NCBI GenBank assembly: GCA_002633005.1
Contig: NMRA01000414.1
Location: 30,356 to 92,355 of the forward strand
Reading direction: 5' to 3'
Origin: Phoronis australis
Taxonomy: Eukaryota; Phoronida; Phoronidae
DNA: 62,000 bases
The notes below the pieces were generated by a model. That model was not told where the DNA came from, did no database searches, and saw only the letters and a program-made list of their open reading frames with translations. Both the position numbers and the translations under genes were made by a program. Each line of letters begins with the position of its first letter. The first letter of the stretch is position 1. Below are positions 1 through 11,433 of the stretch, piece after piece.

Positions 1-1101
1 CCCCCCCCCCGGTAAGCCAAAGGATTGTCAATTAGGTGTCCAAAACATCTCTTGTAACAGTAGAAATCCATGCCAAATAATACTATGCACTGAGATGAGC
101 CACGTTTATAAAGGAACAATAAACTCCCGCCTTCTGTCAAAAGCGAACTTTCGATTCAGGCCAGTTTTACTCATAATGGGTGTCGTCTTGTTCCCTACTC
201 AGGTTAGCGACAGTTCATAGGCTGGAGAAAATGTGACAGGTCTTTATTGCTTCAGTCTTCAGACCAGATTTATAATAACAGGCTTGTGACTGTGGCATAG
301 CCTCAGTTGCCAACGTCGATGGCAAATTCATTGGATCCAATTTTAATTCAAAAAAATTATAAAAACCGAATATATTGCCTTGGAAGAGCAAGCACACCTA
401 CATTTCAATGTTTTTAACACCATAAAATGGTTTATAGCGGCTTTAATAATACTTGAGCAAAATTACATGTCTATCTTTGAAAAATGTGACCATAGCAACC
501 CAAACCTGTCAATATAATCAAGAGATTTATCAGATGTGGCCTTGGAAATTTCATAGTCTAAAAAGTGCTACCCTCGTGCCGTTTTGAAATTAATCTCTTC
601 TTTTTTGTTGTTTAGGCCCCAAAATATTCAAATAAATAGAACCAGGGAAGATTTAAGCCACGTAATTTATGACAAGTGTTGATGATCTCCAAAAGTACTA
701 CTAGTAGCCGAGACATAAAAACGCTAGAACGAGTCTTGTAGTACCAATGACGGATGTGGCAGTTACCATCGGCCCTCTGATTTTACGATAATATAGCCCA
801 AGTTAACACAATTACCACTTTTTAACAAATTTTACTTCATCTTTCCCACGACAACATTTTCAAAAATAATTACATCAAATTCAAACTAACAGTATACGAT
901 AAAGAAGCATGAACGACTGGATACTGCCTACTTTACTAATAGGAGCCTGTTTAGGCCAGTGTCACGTACCAACAGTTACAAAGTATCAATTGAATGACAG
1001 AAACAAAATACAAGTCAGTGGATGAGAACTTAACTAAGTGCTTAAGTGTCCATTTTACACAGTCCTAAGATAAACCACTGCTTCGTTGTAAAGAGCTGGC
1101 G

Positions 1102-1230
1102 GGCGAGAGATAGAGAGAGATAGAGAGAGATAGAAAGAGATAGATAGAGAGAGATAGAGATAGATAGATAGAGAGATAGATAGAGAGAGGGAGGGAGGAA
1201 CGGAGGGAGTGAGGGAGAGAGAGAGAGAGA
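1102..1230. repeat. GA/GATA-rich simple repeat
   Basis: The stretch consists almost only of gaga, gata and gggagg units. It makes a spurious Ser/Leu-rich reading frame on the minus strand, which is not a gene. Confidence 0.95.
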
Positions 1231-1487
1231 CTGTCCACGAAGCCACAGCGTAGCTGATTGTTCTAAGCTGGCAGGAGAGCGAGAAACAACGAAACCACGT
1301 GCAACGTTGTTGATTTTTCAAAGCAAGCGGGCACGAGTTTCACCACCGAACTACTTTCTGCTGCCTCCTGAACCACATCCAACAGGAAGCTCATAGCCTA
1401 CAGCTCTATCTATTTGTAAAAGTTTAACAGCTAACGACTACATGACACATGTTAAACAAAGTCATTGACGACTTTGCTATAAGTTTG

Positions 1488-1562
1488 CCATGACTTTGTT
1501 CAGTGGTAGAGTTGCCAGAGCTATAGCTTCACAACAGTGAGGTCTTGAGTTGCGTACTTCGT
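1488..1562 (+). repeat. tRNA-like (SINE head) element
   Basis: It carries an A-box-like block (TTCAGTGGTAGAG) and, about 40 nt later, a degenerate B-box-like block (GGTCTTGAGTTGC), as in a pol III promoter of tRNA type. The acceptor stem is not convincing, so a decayed tRNA-derived SINE fits better than a working tRNA gene. Confidence 0.45.
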
Positions 1563-2805
1563 CTTGTTCACAGTCTCAAGACCCTTTTACTTACCAAGTA
1601 TGGGTACGTCAAAATGTCCTTTCGGTAAAAACCTATCTAGCATCATTAGTAACAGCACAGTCACCATTAAGATGAAGCCACCTGAAATAAACATTTCCAT
1701 CGTCAAGATAAAAAGCATCGCCAGTGAGTAGACTTGACAAAGAGCTAAAATTTAACTACTCAAAAGGAGTAGGGCGGTGCACCTTCCAAACAAGTTAACA
1801 TAGTTTATGCTAGAAACTAAATAAATTAACACAGTTTATGTATGCAACATCGTCAGTGGGAAAGACTCGAGAATTTGATGAGTAGGTATGTTGTGAGCTT
1901 CCTAGGATGAAAAAACCTAGTTTTAAGCACAAGGTTAGTCCGCCGTTACACGCCGTTCAACCGTAGGCTAGTGACCTTCCTATTCCTATTGGGGGTAGAA
2001 ACAGATTACTTTCGTAATCGGGGAGATTTTGTTATATCAGGCAGTCAATTTCGTGTTTCAGAATTTAAGTAGTAACAGTTATTGAAATGCAACATAAACA
2101 TTGCGAACTAAAGCTACCTTTCTGAAACAGTGGGCCACGGCTAAACATCCATTTTGTGGCTTTGTTTTTTCTCTCTTTCATCGTTGGTCCAAGAAAATTA
2201 CCAAGAGTGTGTGTAGCAAGGAACCACTCTGCGTTATTTGTATACATGTTTTCGACAACAAAATCGCCGTCTTAATCACTTGAATGTCTCATTTGTGTAC
2301 AATAGAAAAATGATGTTGTACAATTACCGGGGATTTTCGAAAAAAGCATCTTCCGAAAAAAGCAGTGGAAAACTTTTGAGGTTGCAAAGAGGAATGTTTC
2401 ACTCTGTGGTCAGTTTGAAGTCTGACACGCCCTCTGTCGACAAGCGATCAACTTGACATACTTTTAACTTTCGTTTTTACGACCAAAAATGTATTTTGGG
2501 GATTATTGTAGGATGTGATAGACTTCTTGAATTTATTAGCTTTGAACACAACTATAAAATAATAGAATGCGTATTGTTTTTGTGATTTTATTGCCCTTTT
2601 CTCGACAATAATATCCCTTTAAAAGGACTGTTGCTTTTTATTTTTGAAAATATCAAAACGTGATAAAATATTGACATCATGCCTACACTGGCTCTGCAAA
2701 GGTGTTAGACACGGCAATGCCAAAGAGGTCCCATGCAGCTTTTCGAGCTTTGCTAGTGACGGGGCCTCTTTCGATAAGTCCTGGTAAGTATAAACTATCT
2801 CGTAC

Positions 2806-3082
2806 CTAGCGTGACCTTTTCACCGGAAGTAGGGGGCATCAGGAATACAAATGGGGTCAGAAACAGGAGCAAGAAGGCTGGCAAGACAAACACGTGGTCG
2901 TAGTAAGCGGATCTGCGCGTCACTGTGATCGTGTATGTTATCTCCGGATACAGACCAGGGCTATGTATATATTTCTGAGATGAGTAGTTGACTGACAAAG
3001 AAGTCACTTGAAATTCAGACTTGGTTTCCACAAAGGATTCTAGGCTAGCCATGCGATCAGGTTGTTCGAAATCGAAGTCCAG
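2806..3082 (-). CDS. Nicotinic-type Cys-loop receptor, exon 6 (loop C, M1)
   Basis: This 277-nt exon starts after a ttttcag acceptor and ends CTAG before gtacgag. It encodes the end of the ligand-binding domain (strands beta8 to beta10), then YYDHVFVLPAFLLLFLTPFV as M1, and the M1-M2 linker SGEKVTLG, the family signature for cation channels of nicotinic type. Loop C lacks the adjacent Cys pair of alpha subunits, so it is a non-alpha or divergent subunit. The exon ends in phase 1, just before M2. The next exon is not found, so the gene is partial. Incoming phase 0 matches exon 5. Confidence 0.93.
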
Positions 3083-3514
3083 CTGAAAACAAAGAATACG
3101 GTTATAAAAATCTGATGCTACATACATATTCAAGGGTGTCCTTCAACTTTCAGTCATTTGTGAATATGCCCAAAACAAATATTTGAAGAAAACCGTGCTT
3201 GGAAAAGGATTTAATGGAGACAAGTATTCCGAATCAGATGACAAAAAGTACTGTAAAGAGTTAAGTAATGTAGTCCTATTTCTTTCTTAAAATTGAGATA
3301 CACCTATAACGACATGCGCAGAAACAATGTTTGTCCCATTGACTGGGCCTAAGGCCTTGGATAGGCACCCTTCTCAGTTTAACCTCTCAATTGAAACTTA
3401 CATGTGACTAGTTAGTACACTGCATTCTTATTAATGGGAGTTGTAATAAATTTAATAATAGCAATGGAAAACTTTGTTAATAATCTATTACTCAGCCATC
3501 GCCTTGCTCCTCAC

Positions 3515-3689
3515 CTCTTGTCCGTGAAGATTGGAAGATGCAAAGGTAAGGTTACAGTCGTTAGTGTCCCGTGGAAAGTTCCACAGATCCATCATGCAGG
3601 GTACCGTTAAGGAGACTAGGGTGCGCATATAGATCACCCCATCAGAGCGAACCCGAGGCTTAATATTCATGAGTCCGGTTACGAGAGAT
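3515..3689 (-). CDS. Nicotinic-type receptor, exon 5 (Cys-loop)
   Basis: This 175-nt exon lies between a ctag acceptor and GAG/gtgagg. It encodes VRSDGVIYMRTLVSLTVPC and the Cys-loop, with exactly 13 residues between the two cysteines (C-MMDLWNFPRDTND-C). The family NFP..D..C core is kept, though the usual Phe after FP is Arg. After the loop the usual Trp-Tyr of loop B is replaced by a Ser/Asn/Leu/His stretch, so the principal-face Trp of acetylcholine sites is missing. It enters in phase 2 and leaves in phase 0, matching its neighbours. Confidence 0.93.
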
Positions 3690-3932
3690 CTAGACAAAAT
3701 TCCGAAATGGTAATTACGACCAAGTTGACAACGAACGGTTTAATTTATACACGTTAATTGAGAATGATTAATGACTAAAGTGTCAAGACTGGCATCAATG
3801 AATGGAAAATCCCTGACTAGGATCCTTAAATCTGTCTATGCAAACGCGTTTTGTGATCCGAGTGCGTAAATGAGTTTATGCGCCCGGGTCAACGTCACGT
3901 GATTGTTGGACTGGCACCTGGCTTATACTCAC

Positions 3933-4048
3933 AAACTTCGCACGTTTTTTGGCACGATATCAGGTATCCAGAGACTGCGTTTAGCGATGAAACTGTCTAT
4001 GCCGCTGTAGTTGGCTGGACTCCACTGTAGACGGGAATCGTACCACTT
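3933..4048 (-). CDS. Nicotinic-type receptor, exon 4 (beta2-beta5)
   Basis: This 116-nt exon follows a tttgtag acceptor and ends AGTTT/gtgagtat (phase 2). It encodes KWYDSRLQWSPANYSGI and then LWIPDIVPKN, the nicotinic W-x-D-x-x-L-x-W and W-x-PDI-V motifs. The complementary-face Trp (loop D) is kept. The Tyr of loop A that normally follows DIV is absent. Length and position match the fourth exon of vertebrate nicotinic genes (about 110 nt). Confidence 0.94.
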
Positions 4049-4457
4049 CTACAAATTAAAATCCATACATCCTTGGGTACTTTACCGTAGACATGTAAAG
4101 CTACTTTCACCTTCTAGACAAGAGTAAATTAGGTCACGTTTGATCTAACACAGGTGAAAAAAACAAAATTGCCACTTTGTATCGAAATGTGCAACAAAAT
4201 GAAGAGACAACTGCATCGAGTAAGATTTGATACTAAGCGAGAAAAACGAAGGCGGGATCGCTAAAAATCGACTTCAACCATGCTCACACGGTTACCAAAC
4301 TACATGATGGCAGGCCTAGGGTTATAGGAGACAGGGGCACACGCTAGACAGATCAGATACCACGGCAAATTGCACCCAGCACAAATAATAGGCGTTTAAA
4401 AAACCCTGAAAGTAACGCAACAGATGATATGTTTGTTTAGAAAACAGTATTACGTAC

Positions 4458-4502
4458 CATTTCGAACGTTCCTCGCAACGTAAGCTCGCTGCTTTGATAG
4501 TT
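4458..4502 (-). CDS. Nicotinic-type receptor, exon 3 (45 nt)
   Basis: An exon of exactly 45 nt (15 codons, NYQSSELTLRGTFEM) lies between a tttttttcag acceptor and ATG/gtacgtaa. A 45-nt third exon in phase 0 is a known hallmark of nicotinic receptor genes and corresponds to strand beta1-beta2 before the W-x-D motif. It is too short for routine open-frame calling and is recognised from splice sites, phase and position. Confidence 0.92.
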
Positions 4503-4775
4503 CTGAAAAAAAGAAAACGGCTTTTCGCATTAAAACTTGAAACATCTAACTCGTTATGGCGGAACACGCTTCACTGACCAAATCGTTCAATTTGTTTGTG
4601 ATCAAAATTTTGACTACCACGTAACACACAAAGGTTAATACCTTTTTGGAGAGTATGAGAGTATAGTTACTAATACATCATCTGGGACAGTTCAATACTA
4701 TATTAGCCTCCGACACAACGGTAAATCGCCCGATAACATTAGAACTGAGCAAATTAATTTATGTAATTTCCTTTG

Positions 4776-5017
4776 TTGGCGGATCTAAAATACCACAACG
4801 GGGCCGGCGATCACATTGTACGGACAAACGTTCACTGCACCCTTTATGCAGCAGCCCCTTTTGGTCATGACCAGAGGGGGTCCAGCCCGGTCCCTTGCGG
4901 ATTTAGGAAGGCAGGTGACCCGCTCCGTACACAACCAAAAACAAAGGGGCTACGCGTTCACTTTTTCTTAGAAAATCCTGGTCGGGCATGTCCCTTACAG
5001 CACATTAGATCCGCCAA
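4776..5017. repeat. Short TIR element (TTGGCGGATCTAA ends)
   Basis: The left end reads TTGGCGGATCTAA and the right end is its reverse complement, TTAGATCCGCCAA, about 240 bp apart, like a non-autonomous DNA transposon (MITE). It sits in receptor intron 2 and explains an open frame on the plus strand. The GGCGGAT end is shared in part with elements at 13757 and 40461. Confidence 0.65.
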
Positions 5018-5272
5018 TGCTACGAATTTAGAATTTATCATAAAGAAAGAAGAACATAGTTACATATTTTGTTTGCCTACAGAAGAGTGTCAGTTTCAAA
5101 ACACGTGGAAGCGCCAGTGTCTGTTTCATCAAAATTATTAAAGTTTACCTTTAACTTATAGCTACAGTGAATTAATTAAAATTAAGGTAGAACCTTCAAC
5201 GGGAGTACACAAATAAAATTATATTTTCTCGCTGGCCTGTTCTAACTGAATTTAAATAAATGCTGAACTCAC

Positions 5273-5409
5273 ATATGAGAGAAGTTCGTTGACGCTGAAT
5301 TTGATGAACACCAGTACCGGTGACGTAGCGTTAGGCGCAGGTCGATTAGAAGACATGTAACTCTTGAACAGAGTGCGTTTAAGTCGCGACGCCGACGTCA
5401 TTTCTTTGT
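5273..5409 (-). CDS. Nicotinic-type receptor, exon 2 (N-terminal helix, beta1)
   Basis: This 137-nt exon ends TCATAT/gtgagttc. It encodes RLKRTLFKSYMSSNRP followed by NATSPVLVFIKFSVNELLSY, matching the receptor pattern of an N-terminal helix, a Tyr...Arg-Pro motif, and beta1 with an N-glycosylation site (NAT). I placed the start after gatttag because this gives two leading bases, which complete the single base left by exon 1. An alternative acceptor 11 nt upstream breaks the frame. Confidence 0.88.
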
Positions 5410-7907
5410 CTAAATCTAGTCTTTTGTAAAAATAATGGCGCTTCGATTCTACAACAGAAAATATTGACGATCATGCAATTGTTAGCTTCTTTGAATTTTT
5501 TCGAAAACGTGCGTGCGTTTCCAGAGAAGATTCTTTCGGGACAATGCCTCTCCGGCAGTGAGAAGCGACTCTTATAAGTTCGCCTTCATATTACTTTCAG
5601 TTTCATTTCCTGCTATCTGTCGTGATGACTATCGTTGATAAAACATTGGAGACTTCGAAATTGACAATGAGGTGCTAATGAACTGGTTTCCGTGGTTTAC
5701 CTGAGAATAGTAGATTGGTTATTACCACACTGCCAAAGTTGCAATTTTCTTCGTTTCACTGTTTTGTGCTCAATATGCAAACAATTGGTCAGCTATATAG
5801 TGACCTTGGCCGCAGGAAGACATGACTGTCAACAGGCGATTTTTGGCATGTGGCCAAGTAAATAACACTACAAATAGGATTGAGTTTAACTTAATTGCAA
5901 GAGAAATAGTCTATAAAGAATTAAAGAACATCAAAAAGGACAAAGATTATAGACATGAAAGTCTGGTTTTCAGTTTATTTTCACTCATCGCCAGGTTCCG
6001 GGGATAACTATTGGTTGGTAAAATACACAGGAGCTATTCGTAGGGTACCAACCCCCAGCGTGGTTATCTAATACCTCTTTCCGATTGACCAAGCCGCAAT
6101 TCCCCTGCCATCGCAACCCCTGCCCCTGCAGTGGAAAAGGTCATATTCCATACCTATGGGAGTAATCGCCAGATGTCGCGACATGCAGTAGATATTAATC
6201 GAGGATGCGAATCAACCGATGTCGCCACAACAGGAGTAATGGGAAAGATAAGGGGAGTTTCGATGATTGAAGTTGAGATAGATGAAAGTTAAATGGGCAC
6301 GTGCATTTTGCTTGTCACTTTCCTTTCAAAAAGTAAATAATTTTAACGTTGCTTGATCGTGATGGCTTGAACATCAAGTGTGCTAAAATTCGATCACGGT
6401 CAGCAAGCAACACGTGACTTATTCATTATCGAAGAATTTACTCAGTATTACTAAAAAAATGATGTAAGTTGTCGGGGCTGCAAACAAAACTTCAGTGCAG
6501 TGCGGACTGCAACACTCTTTCACATTAAATGGTAGTCCGCTCGGCTGAACTGAAAAAACGGTCCGAATTTCATGTTTGCCGTGCTGTTGTAGCGTACAAC
6601 TGGAACCAAATCTGATGGTCACTGACAGAGACTCGCTGGTTCCCTGCGCGCCGCTAGGTGGTCGGTAGCCAGCAAGCAGGTATCACTTAATTTTCCTCGG
6701 GAAATTTTTTTACACCGGCGTTTCAGATTAGCTAGTCGAATTCTCAAGAGGTAGCGCTTTACGCAAACAAACTGGCATGACCGATGGACTGAAGTGTAAA
6801 TGTGGTCAGTTGGGCAGACAAATTTATGTTCAGGAAATGTCAATCCTAGAAATTGTTGTTGCGCATTTTCGGAGTGCATCTTTCTGCAGTTGATGACTTT
6901 TGTTTATGATACTGTCCTGTATTCATATAGTATGAATAACACACCATTAAATCGGCCAAATATGTGTTTATTGTACATGCATGTGCTTCAAGCAAGCGAC
7001 TATTAAACATCTCTACTTAAACGAAATAATTGCTGCGACGCCACTTGCATGACAAGGCTAAAAATCGTTCACAGTCTGCCATTTTTTCACGGTGTTGTAA
7101 AGCTAACCAATGACTGCTGAGGTTACATCAACCAATACTAAAGCGCGTGCCACTGCGTGATACTTGCGCGCTGGCTAGGCACCGCAACCAGCGAGTGATA
7201 GCGAATGCGTATTGCGTTTATAACAAATCGTATCCTATAAATTAGCAGTGACGTTAGTAATTGGTTGCATTGTCTAGGTCAGTTAACGCTTACGGGTTCT
7301 TTCGAAGAGAAATGCTCTCTTCATTTTTTTCTTTTCACAGTATATTATAAGTGTGAGGTGGCAACACAGACCAGTATAAAACCGCCATGCTGTCTGTCCA
7401 CGTGCAAAGTAAGCATGCCTCATCGGTGTTTTTTTGCAATATTGCGGTGGTGTTACACAAACAGTAGTCAAACGAAAGGAAAGTGCATTATTTGACATTG
7501 ATTTGACTTAACTGTATTTCGACATTGGCGCCAAAATCACAACAGTCAGTGTATTTTGACGTAAACCAGACACCGAACCACTAAAATGTCGTACGTGTGG
7601 GATTGTTGGATACGCCCCCTGGCCATGCAGAGCCTCTAACCTTGAAATGATACTTGTGTCATAGACACTTGCATGTCAAGCGACGTAATATTCAGCATTA
7701 GAAGTTCAATGTCTAAAACCTTTTTAGATTAATCCTACGTAGGTTACGTAAAGGCGAAAACTTTCGTTGGAAGTAATGACACGTCGACCCAGGCCGGCGT
7801 GCATGCGCAATCCCATGTCTCCTTCAAACTCCCTTAAAACAAGCAAGAATACTCTTTGTGGTGTCTGTAAGTTTACGTCCTAATTGCACCGAGCACGATG
7901 GACTTAC
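5410..7907. other. Receptor intron 1
   Basis: This is non-coding between exons 1 and 2 on the minus strand. It holds repeat copy A (6630-6965) and no other recognised feature. The plus-strand frame at about 5822-6007 has a plausible ATG but its only donor is in phase 0, and nothing in it is recognisable. Confidence 0.7.
6630..6965 (+). repeat. Dispersed repeat, copy A
   Basis: The copy starts at ctcgctggttccctg and ends at aatatgtgttt. It matches the reverse complement of 9537-9950 along its length with scattered differences, and lacks about 65 bp present in that copy near 6815. Its reading frames are by-products of the repeat. Confidence 0.85.
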
Positions 7908-8127
7908 TGTTTGATTTCCTTCTCTGTTGAGCATCGCAGCAAGCCACTAAAAAGACTAGGAGCCATATGAAACAACGACCAAGAAATGATGACGACACCA
8001 TTGCTGCAACGTCTTGGAACAAGTTGCTGTTGTGAATTGAGAAAACAGCTGTCGACCCATCACAGCCAGTTATTGTACCCTCCGGTGGAGGGGTTGTCTG
8101 TGCTCGAATTTCGAACTTCGTTGCCAT
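7908..8127 (-). CDS. Nicotinic-type receptor, exon 1 (signal peptide)
   Basis: The frame contains MVSSSFLGRCFIWLLVFLVA followed by CCDAQQRRKSN, a typical signal peptide with a hydrophobic core and a likely cleavage site near ACCDA. It ends AAACA/gtaagtcc in phase 1, which joins exon 2 in frame. I prefer the start at Met 8001-7999, which puts the signal peptide at the N-terminus. An in-frame upstream ATG at 8127 would add 42 residues before it. The receptor then runs toward lower coordinates. Confidence 0.8.
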
Positions 8128-8767
8128 AGAAGCACCGAGACTGTTGCTTCTGGTCGATATGTGGTTCGCTTTCTTTTTTGGCGAGGTTCTTTTTTTGGCG
8201 ACGTCCGTGGTAAACTTTGAAAGTGTTCATGCAACAATCAAACTTATTTAGCGGATAATTTTGAAGCTTTATGCAACCCAGTCCAGGTGAACTCGGCTGC
8301 TTAAAATTTCAGTTCCACAAACGGCATCGCAAGAAATTTCAAAATGTCACTGATAATGCAGGTGAGGATAACCAACTCATCTGGTCAACTGGTTTAAATA
8401 AAAACTCGCTTTGAAACAGCGTCACGATGTCGTAAACAATAACACTGCTGTGTAGAACACAGTGACCAGAGACTCGTACTGTGGTCGTTGAATGGAGCTA
8501 ATTTTACCGCGTGAGCACTTATACAGTGACGGATCTAGGATATCACAAGGGGGGCCCAACATTTTGTCCGGATGGAAGCATTTGCGCAAAATGCCCCACG
8601 ATTGTAGATGCGCATAGCACCGATGGGGGGAGGTCGGTTTGCCTCCCTCCCGTCCAGGAAATTTTTCTGTTTTTACCTCTAAAAATCAAGCATTTTCCTT
8701 GATTCCTGAGGTATTATCCAGGAAAAAAAGGCCAAAAAAATAACACGGAGAACGTGTCAAACAGGAA

Positions 8768-8850
8768 AAATTGCAAATACCAAAGACTCGAACACACGAC
8801 CGGGCGGATAGAGCGCGCATACGTTACCACTACACCACCACGATTTAACT
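8768..8850 (-). repeat. tRNA-like (SINE head) element
   Basis: On the minus strand it reads GGTGTAGTGGTAACG as an A-box and GTGTTCGAGTC as a B-box, about 45 nt apart. The flanks do not form a clear acceptor stem, so it is more likely a tRNA-derived SINE or pseudo-tRNA than a functional gene. Confidence 0.55.
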
Positions 8851-9536
8851 ACTAATAATGTACTAAGAGACCTACTTGTTTATGGGCCACAGCGTTTGCG
8901 CGCGAAACCTACTTCTTTTTGTATTGCTTATTACACATTTTATATTTTGTGCCATCAATTCTTGAACAAATTTGTCGTATTTGAAATAGCCTTCAAATGC
9001 CCAAAAGACCAAATCCATTTTTCGTGTTGGCAATAATGACGGGATTGCTTTGGAAATCGTCTTAAGATAAGGTTTAGAGTAGTGCGAGTTTCTGAGTGAT
9101 TCACTAAGGTTTCGATTAAAATTCACATCTTACCAGCAGCTTCTGTTTTTTCATCGTCACTCGGGTTCCATTTTCTTTAAAAAATGAAGTAAATTTTCTT
9201 CATTGCACAGTGGAGCAGACGACGGAAACGGAGTCGTAGTGCGCAGCGCCACTGCCGGTCGCCTGGGATATCGCGGGAGAGCGTATACTTAGCCATAGTT
9301 ACGTTACGAATGCGCCGTGTTCCGAATTTGACACTTGAAATTGGATTTGAGCCCCNCTCTTACTGTTTTATTTTTTGCGACAGCCAAGGGCCCCCCCCTA
9401 AATCCGCCTATGTTATAGACAGAAATCGCGTAATTACAATTTAAGGTCGTGTGGAGAATCAGATGTGTAGTAAATTTCAATGTCTCCGGTGGGACTTGGC
9501 CAGGTTGCACAAGCATCTAAACCATTCGGCCAAGAG

Positions 9537-9950
9537 GAAACACATATCTGATCGATTTAACGGTGTGTTATTCATACTGTATGAATACTGGACAGTATCG
9601 TAAACAAAAGTCATCGACAGTAGAAAGATGCACTCCGAAAAGGCGCAACCACAATTTCTAGGATTCACATTTCCTGAACATAAATTTTTAGCACCGATTT
9701 GCTGCCCAACACCAAAGATTTTATAGTTACCGAAGGGGATATAGTATCTTTGCCAACACTAAGACCACATTTACACTCAGATAAGGTCCATCAATCATGC
9801 CAGTTTGTCTGTGTAAAGCGCTGCCTGTTGCGAATTTGACTAGCCAATCAGAAACGCCGGTGTAAAAAAATTTTCCGAGGAAAATTAAGTGATATCTGTG
9901 TGCTGGCTACCGACCACCTAGCGGCACGCAGGGAACCAGCGAGTATCTGA
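9537..9950 (-). repeat. Dispersed repeat, copy B (inverted to copy A)
   Basis: The reverse complement begins at ctcgctggttccctgcg and follows copy A to gatatgtgttt. It carries about 65 extra bp (about 9690-9755), which may be an insertion here or a deletion in copy A. Confidence 0.85.
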
Positions 9951-11398
9951 CTGTAAGTGTCGTCACAACCGGAAGTCACGCTTCGTAACAGATGTGTCAG
10001 CAAATGCGTTTCTTTTCATGTTAAGCTAAAATTAAAATACCCCATTCGTATATTGCGTGATGAAAATTTGTCACTGTTACCCTTGCGTCGAAATAACCCT
10101 ACACCCTTCAATATCTTTCCAACTGGATGAGTCACAAAATTAAATTATAATGACGCTCGTCCAACAAGGCTTGATATCGGGATGTAGTATCGCAGTTGCG
10201 CAATCAGATGCAACTGTAATTTCAGGTTGCAAATTGTTTTATTTTTTCTGTTTTTATTATTTTCTGTCGCTAACTTCGAGACCGCCATTTTATTATTTTT
10301 TCTTATCTTTAAAGGTTCATGTTGTGTTTACCAATTGGTGACGTCATTATACCCACACATCCTGTCATTAACAGTCCTCTTTTCCAACCACCCCTTGTAG
10401 AGATGATGTAATAGGTGGTTGTACCCTTGCTAAATGACCGTGCAAATAGGACATTCGACAAGTTTGCGGCTTATTTTCTTCGATGTTGGCATCTCTTTGA
10501 CTTAATTATTGCTCAGCAGCTTTGTTTTCTGTGCCAAATATGAACAAGTAACGGAACTGGTGAGATGTTAGTCTTGGGTATTGAAGTATTGTCTGGTATC
10601 AAGGCTCTCAAAGACACAAAACAATTTTGACATTTACTGATGTTCCCCAAAAATCTCACAATTTATGCATGAGAATGTTAATTCTGGTTCCAAATTCCTG
10701 TGGCAACCTGCTATGGTTCAAGAGTTAAAAATTGTGCTTCATCGCAGAAATTTTGTTTAATTTATCTTCAGCACCTTGAAATCTATTGGCCATAAAAATT
10801 TTCATCCTCACGGTATACATAGTGAGTGTTACAAAAAAACTACCCCCTCTCCATAAACAATTCTTTTCTGATGAATTATCTTCAAAAGAAATATTTTATT
10901 GGAATTCTGTGGGCGAAAGTGTCTATATTTTAATAAAACCACGAGGAACGTTGTCTTCGAGTAATTCACAATGGTTTTCCAAACTTACATCCAATTTTCA
11001 TTTCCGGTTGACAGGCTCATATATATTTGGTTGTTTGGTGAACCACATATTTTGATTTGCTGTGGTGATCAATCATATATAAATTCCATCTTCTCCCCCG
11101 CAAGAACAGCAGACGGTGCCACGTTCAGCTGGATAAGGACCAAAGATTGCTCCGGGGCCCTCTAAGAGAGACCTCTTCTGAGATGGCCCCTTAACATGAA
11201 AGCCCATATCATTTGAAAAAAAAAACGAAAAAAGTGAAAATTGGTCCTGGCCCCCTCCGAGAGCATAAGACGAAATGATACAACTGGAAAAAGATGAAAA
11301 GAGTCTTCCTCCGAGAAGGTACCCCAAATCTGAGAGGATGCTTAGGACACTGAGGAAATGGGCAGCAGTTACTGTTATCACAAGGCCCCTGTCCTACA

Positions 11399-11433
11399 NN
11401 NNNNNNNNNNNNNNNNNNNCCCCCCCCCCCCCC
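11399..11433. other. Assembly gap and poly-C run
   Basis: Twenty-one N are followed by a run of C. Poly-C tracts next to N also occur at 47401-47433, and a single N at 9356 and 37012, so these homopolymers probably stopped the sequencing. Confidence 0.95.

Larger units (their letters stand above)
1..2805. other. Left flank, no confident exon
   Basis: The window opens in a poly-C run. The receptor gene on the minus strand should continue here with exons for M2, M3, the intracellular loop and M4, but I could not find a hydrophobic M2-like reading frame on the minus strand, so they probably lie further left. Present are a GA/GATA simple repeat and one tRNA-like element, listed separately. The open frames are short and look random. 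Confidence 0.5.

Noticed and set aside
1490-1536. MTLFSGRVARAIASQ ending in phase 2 before gtgaggtc
   Set aside because: The sequence overlaps a tRNA-like element, lies within or beyond the receptor gene, and has a poor exon end.
2690-2781. Minus-strand frame LIERGPVTSKARKAAWDLF... directly after receptor exon 6
   Set aside because: It joins in frame only through a 25-nt gap, too short for a metazoan intron, and it does not encode M2.
2717-2783. Plus-strand MPKRSHAAFRALLVTG with donor CTG/gtaagtat
   Set aside because: It resembles an array exon and has a strong donor, but ends in phase 1 and lies opposite the receptor gene.
4773-5141. 122-codon plus-strand open frame
   Set aside because: It starts at a non-ATG codon and overlaps a TIR element in a receptor intron; it is a by-product of the repeat.
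7801-7865. MRNPMSPSNSLKTSKN with donor gtaagttt
   Set aside because: The style fits, but the exon ends in phase 1 and lies opposite receptor exon 1.
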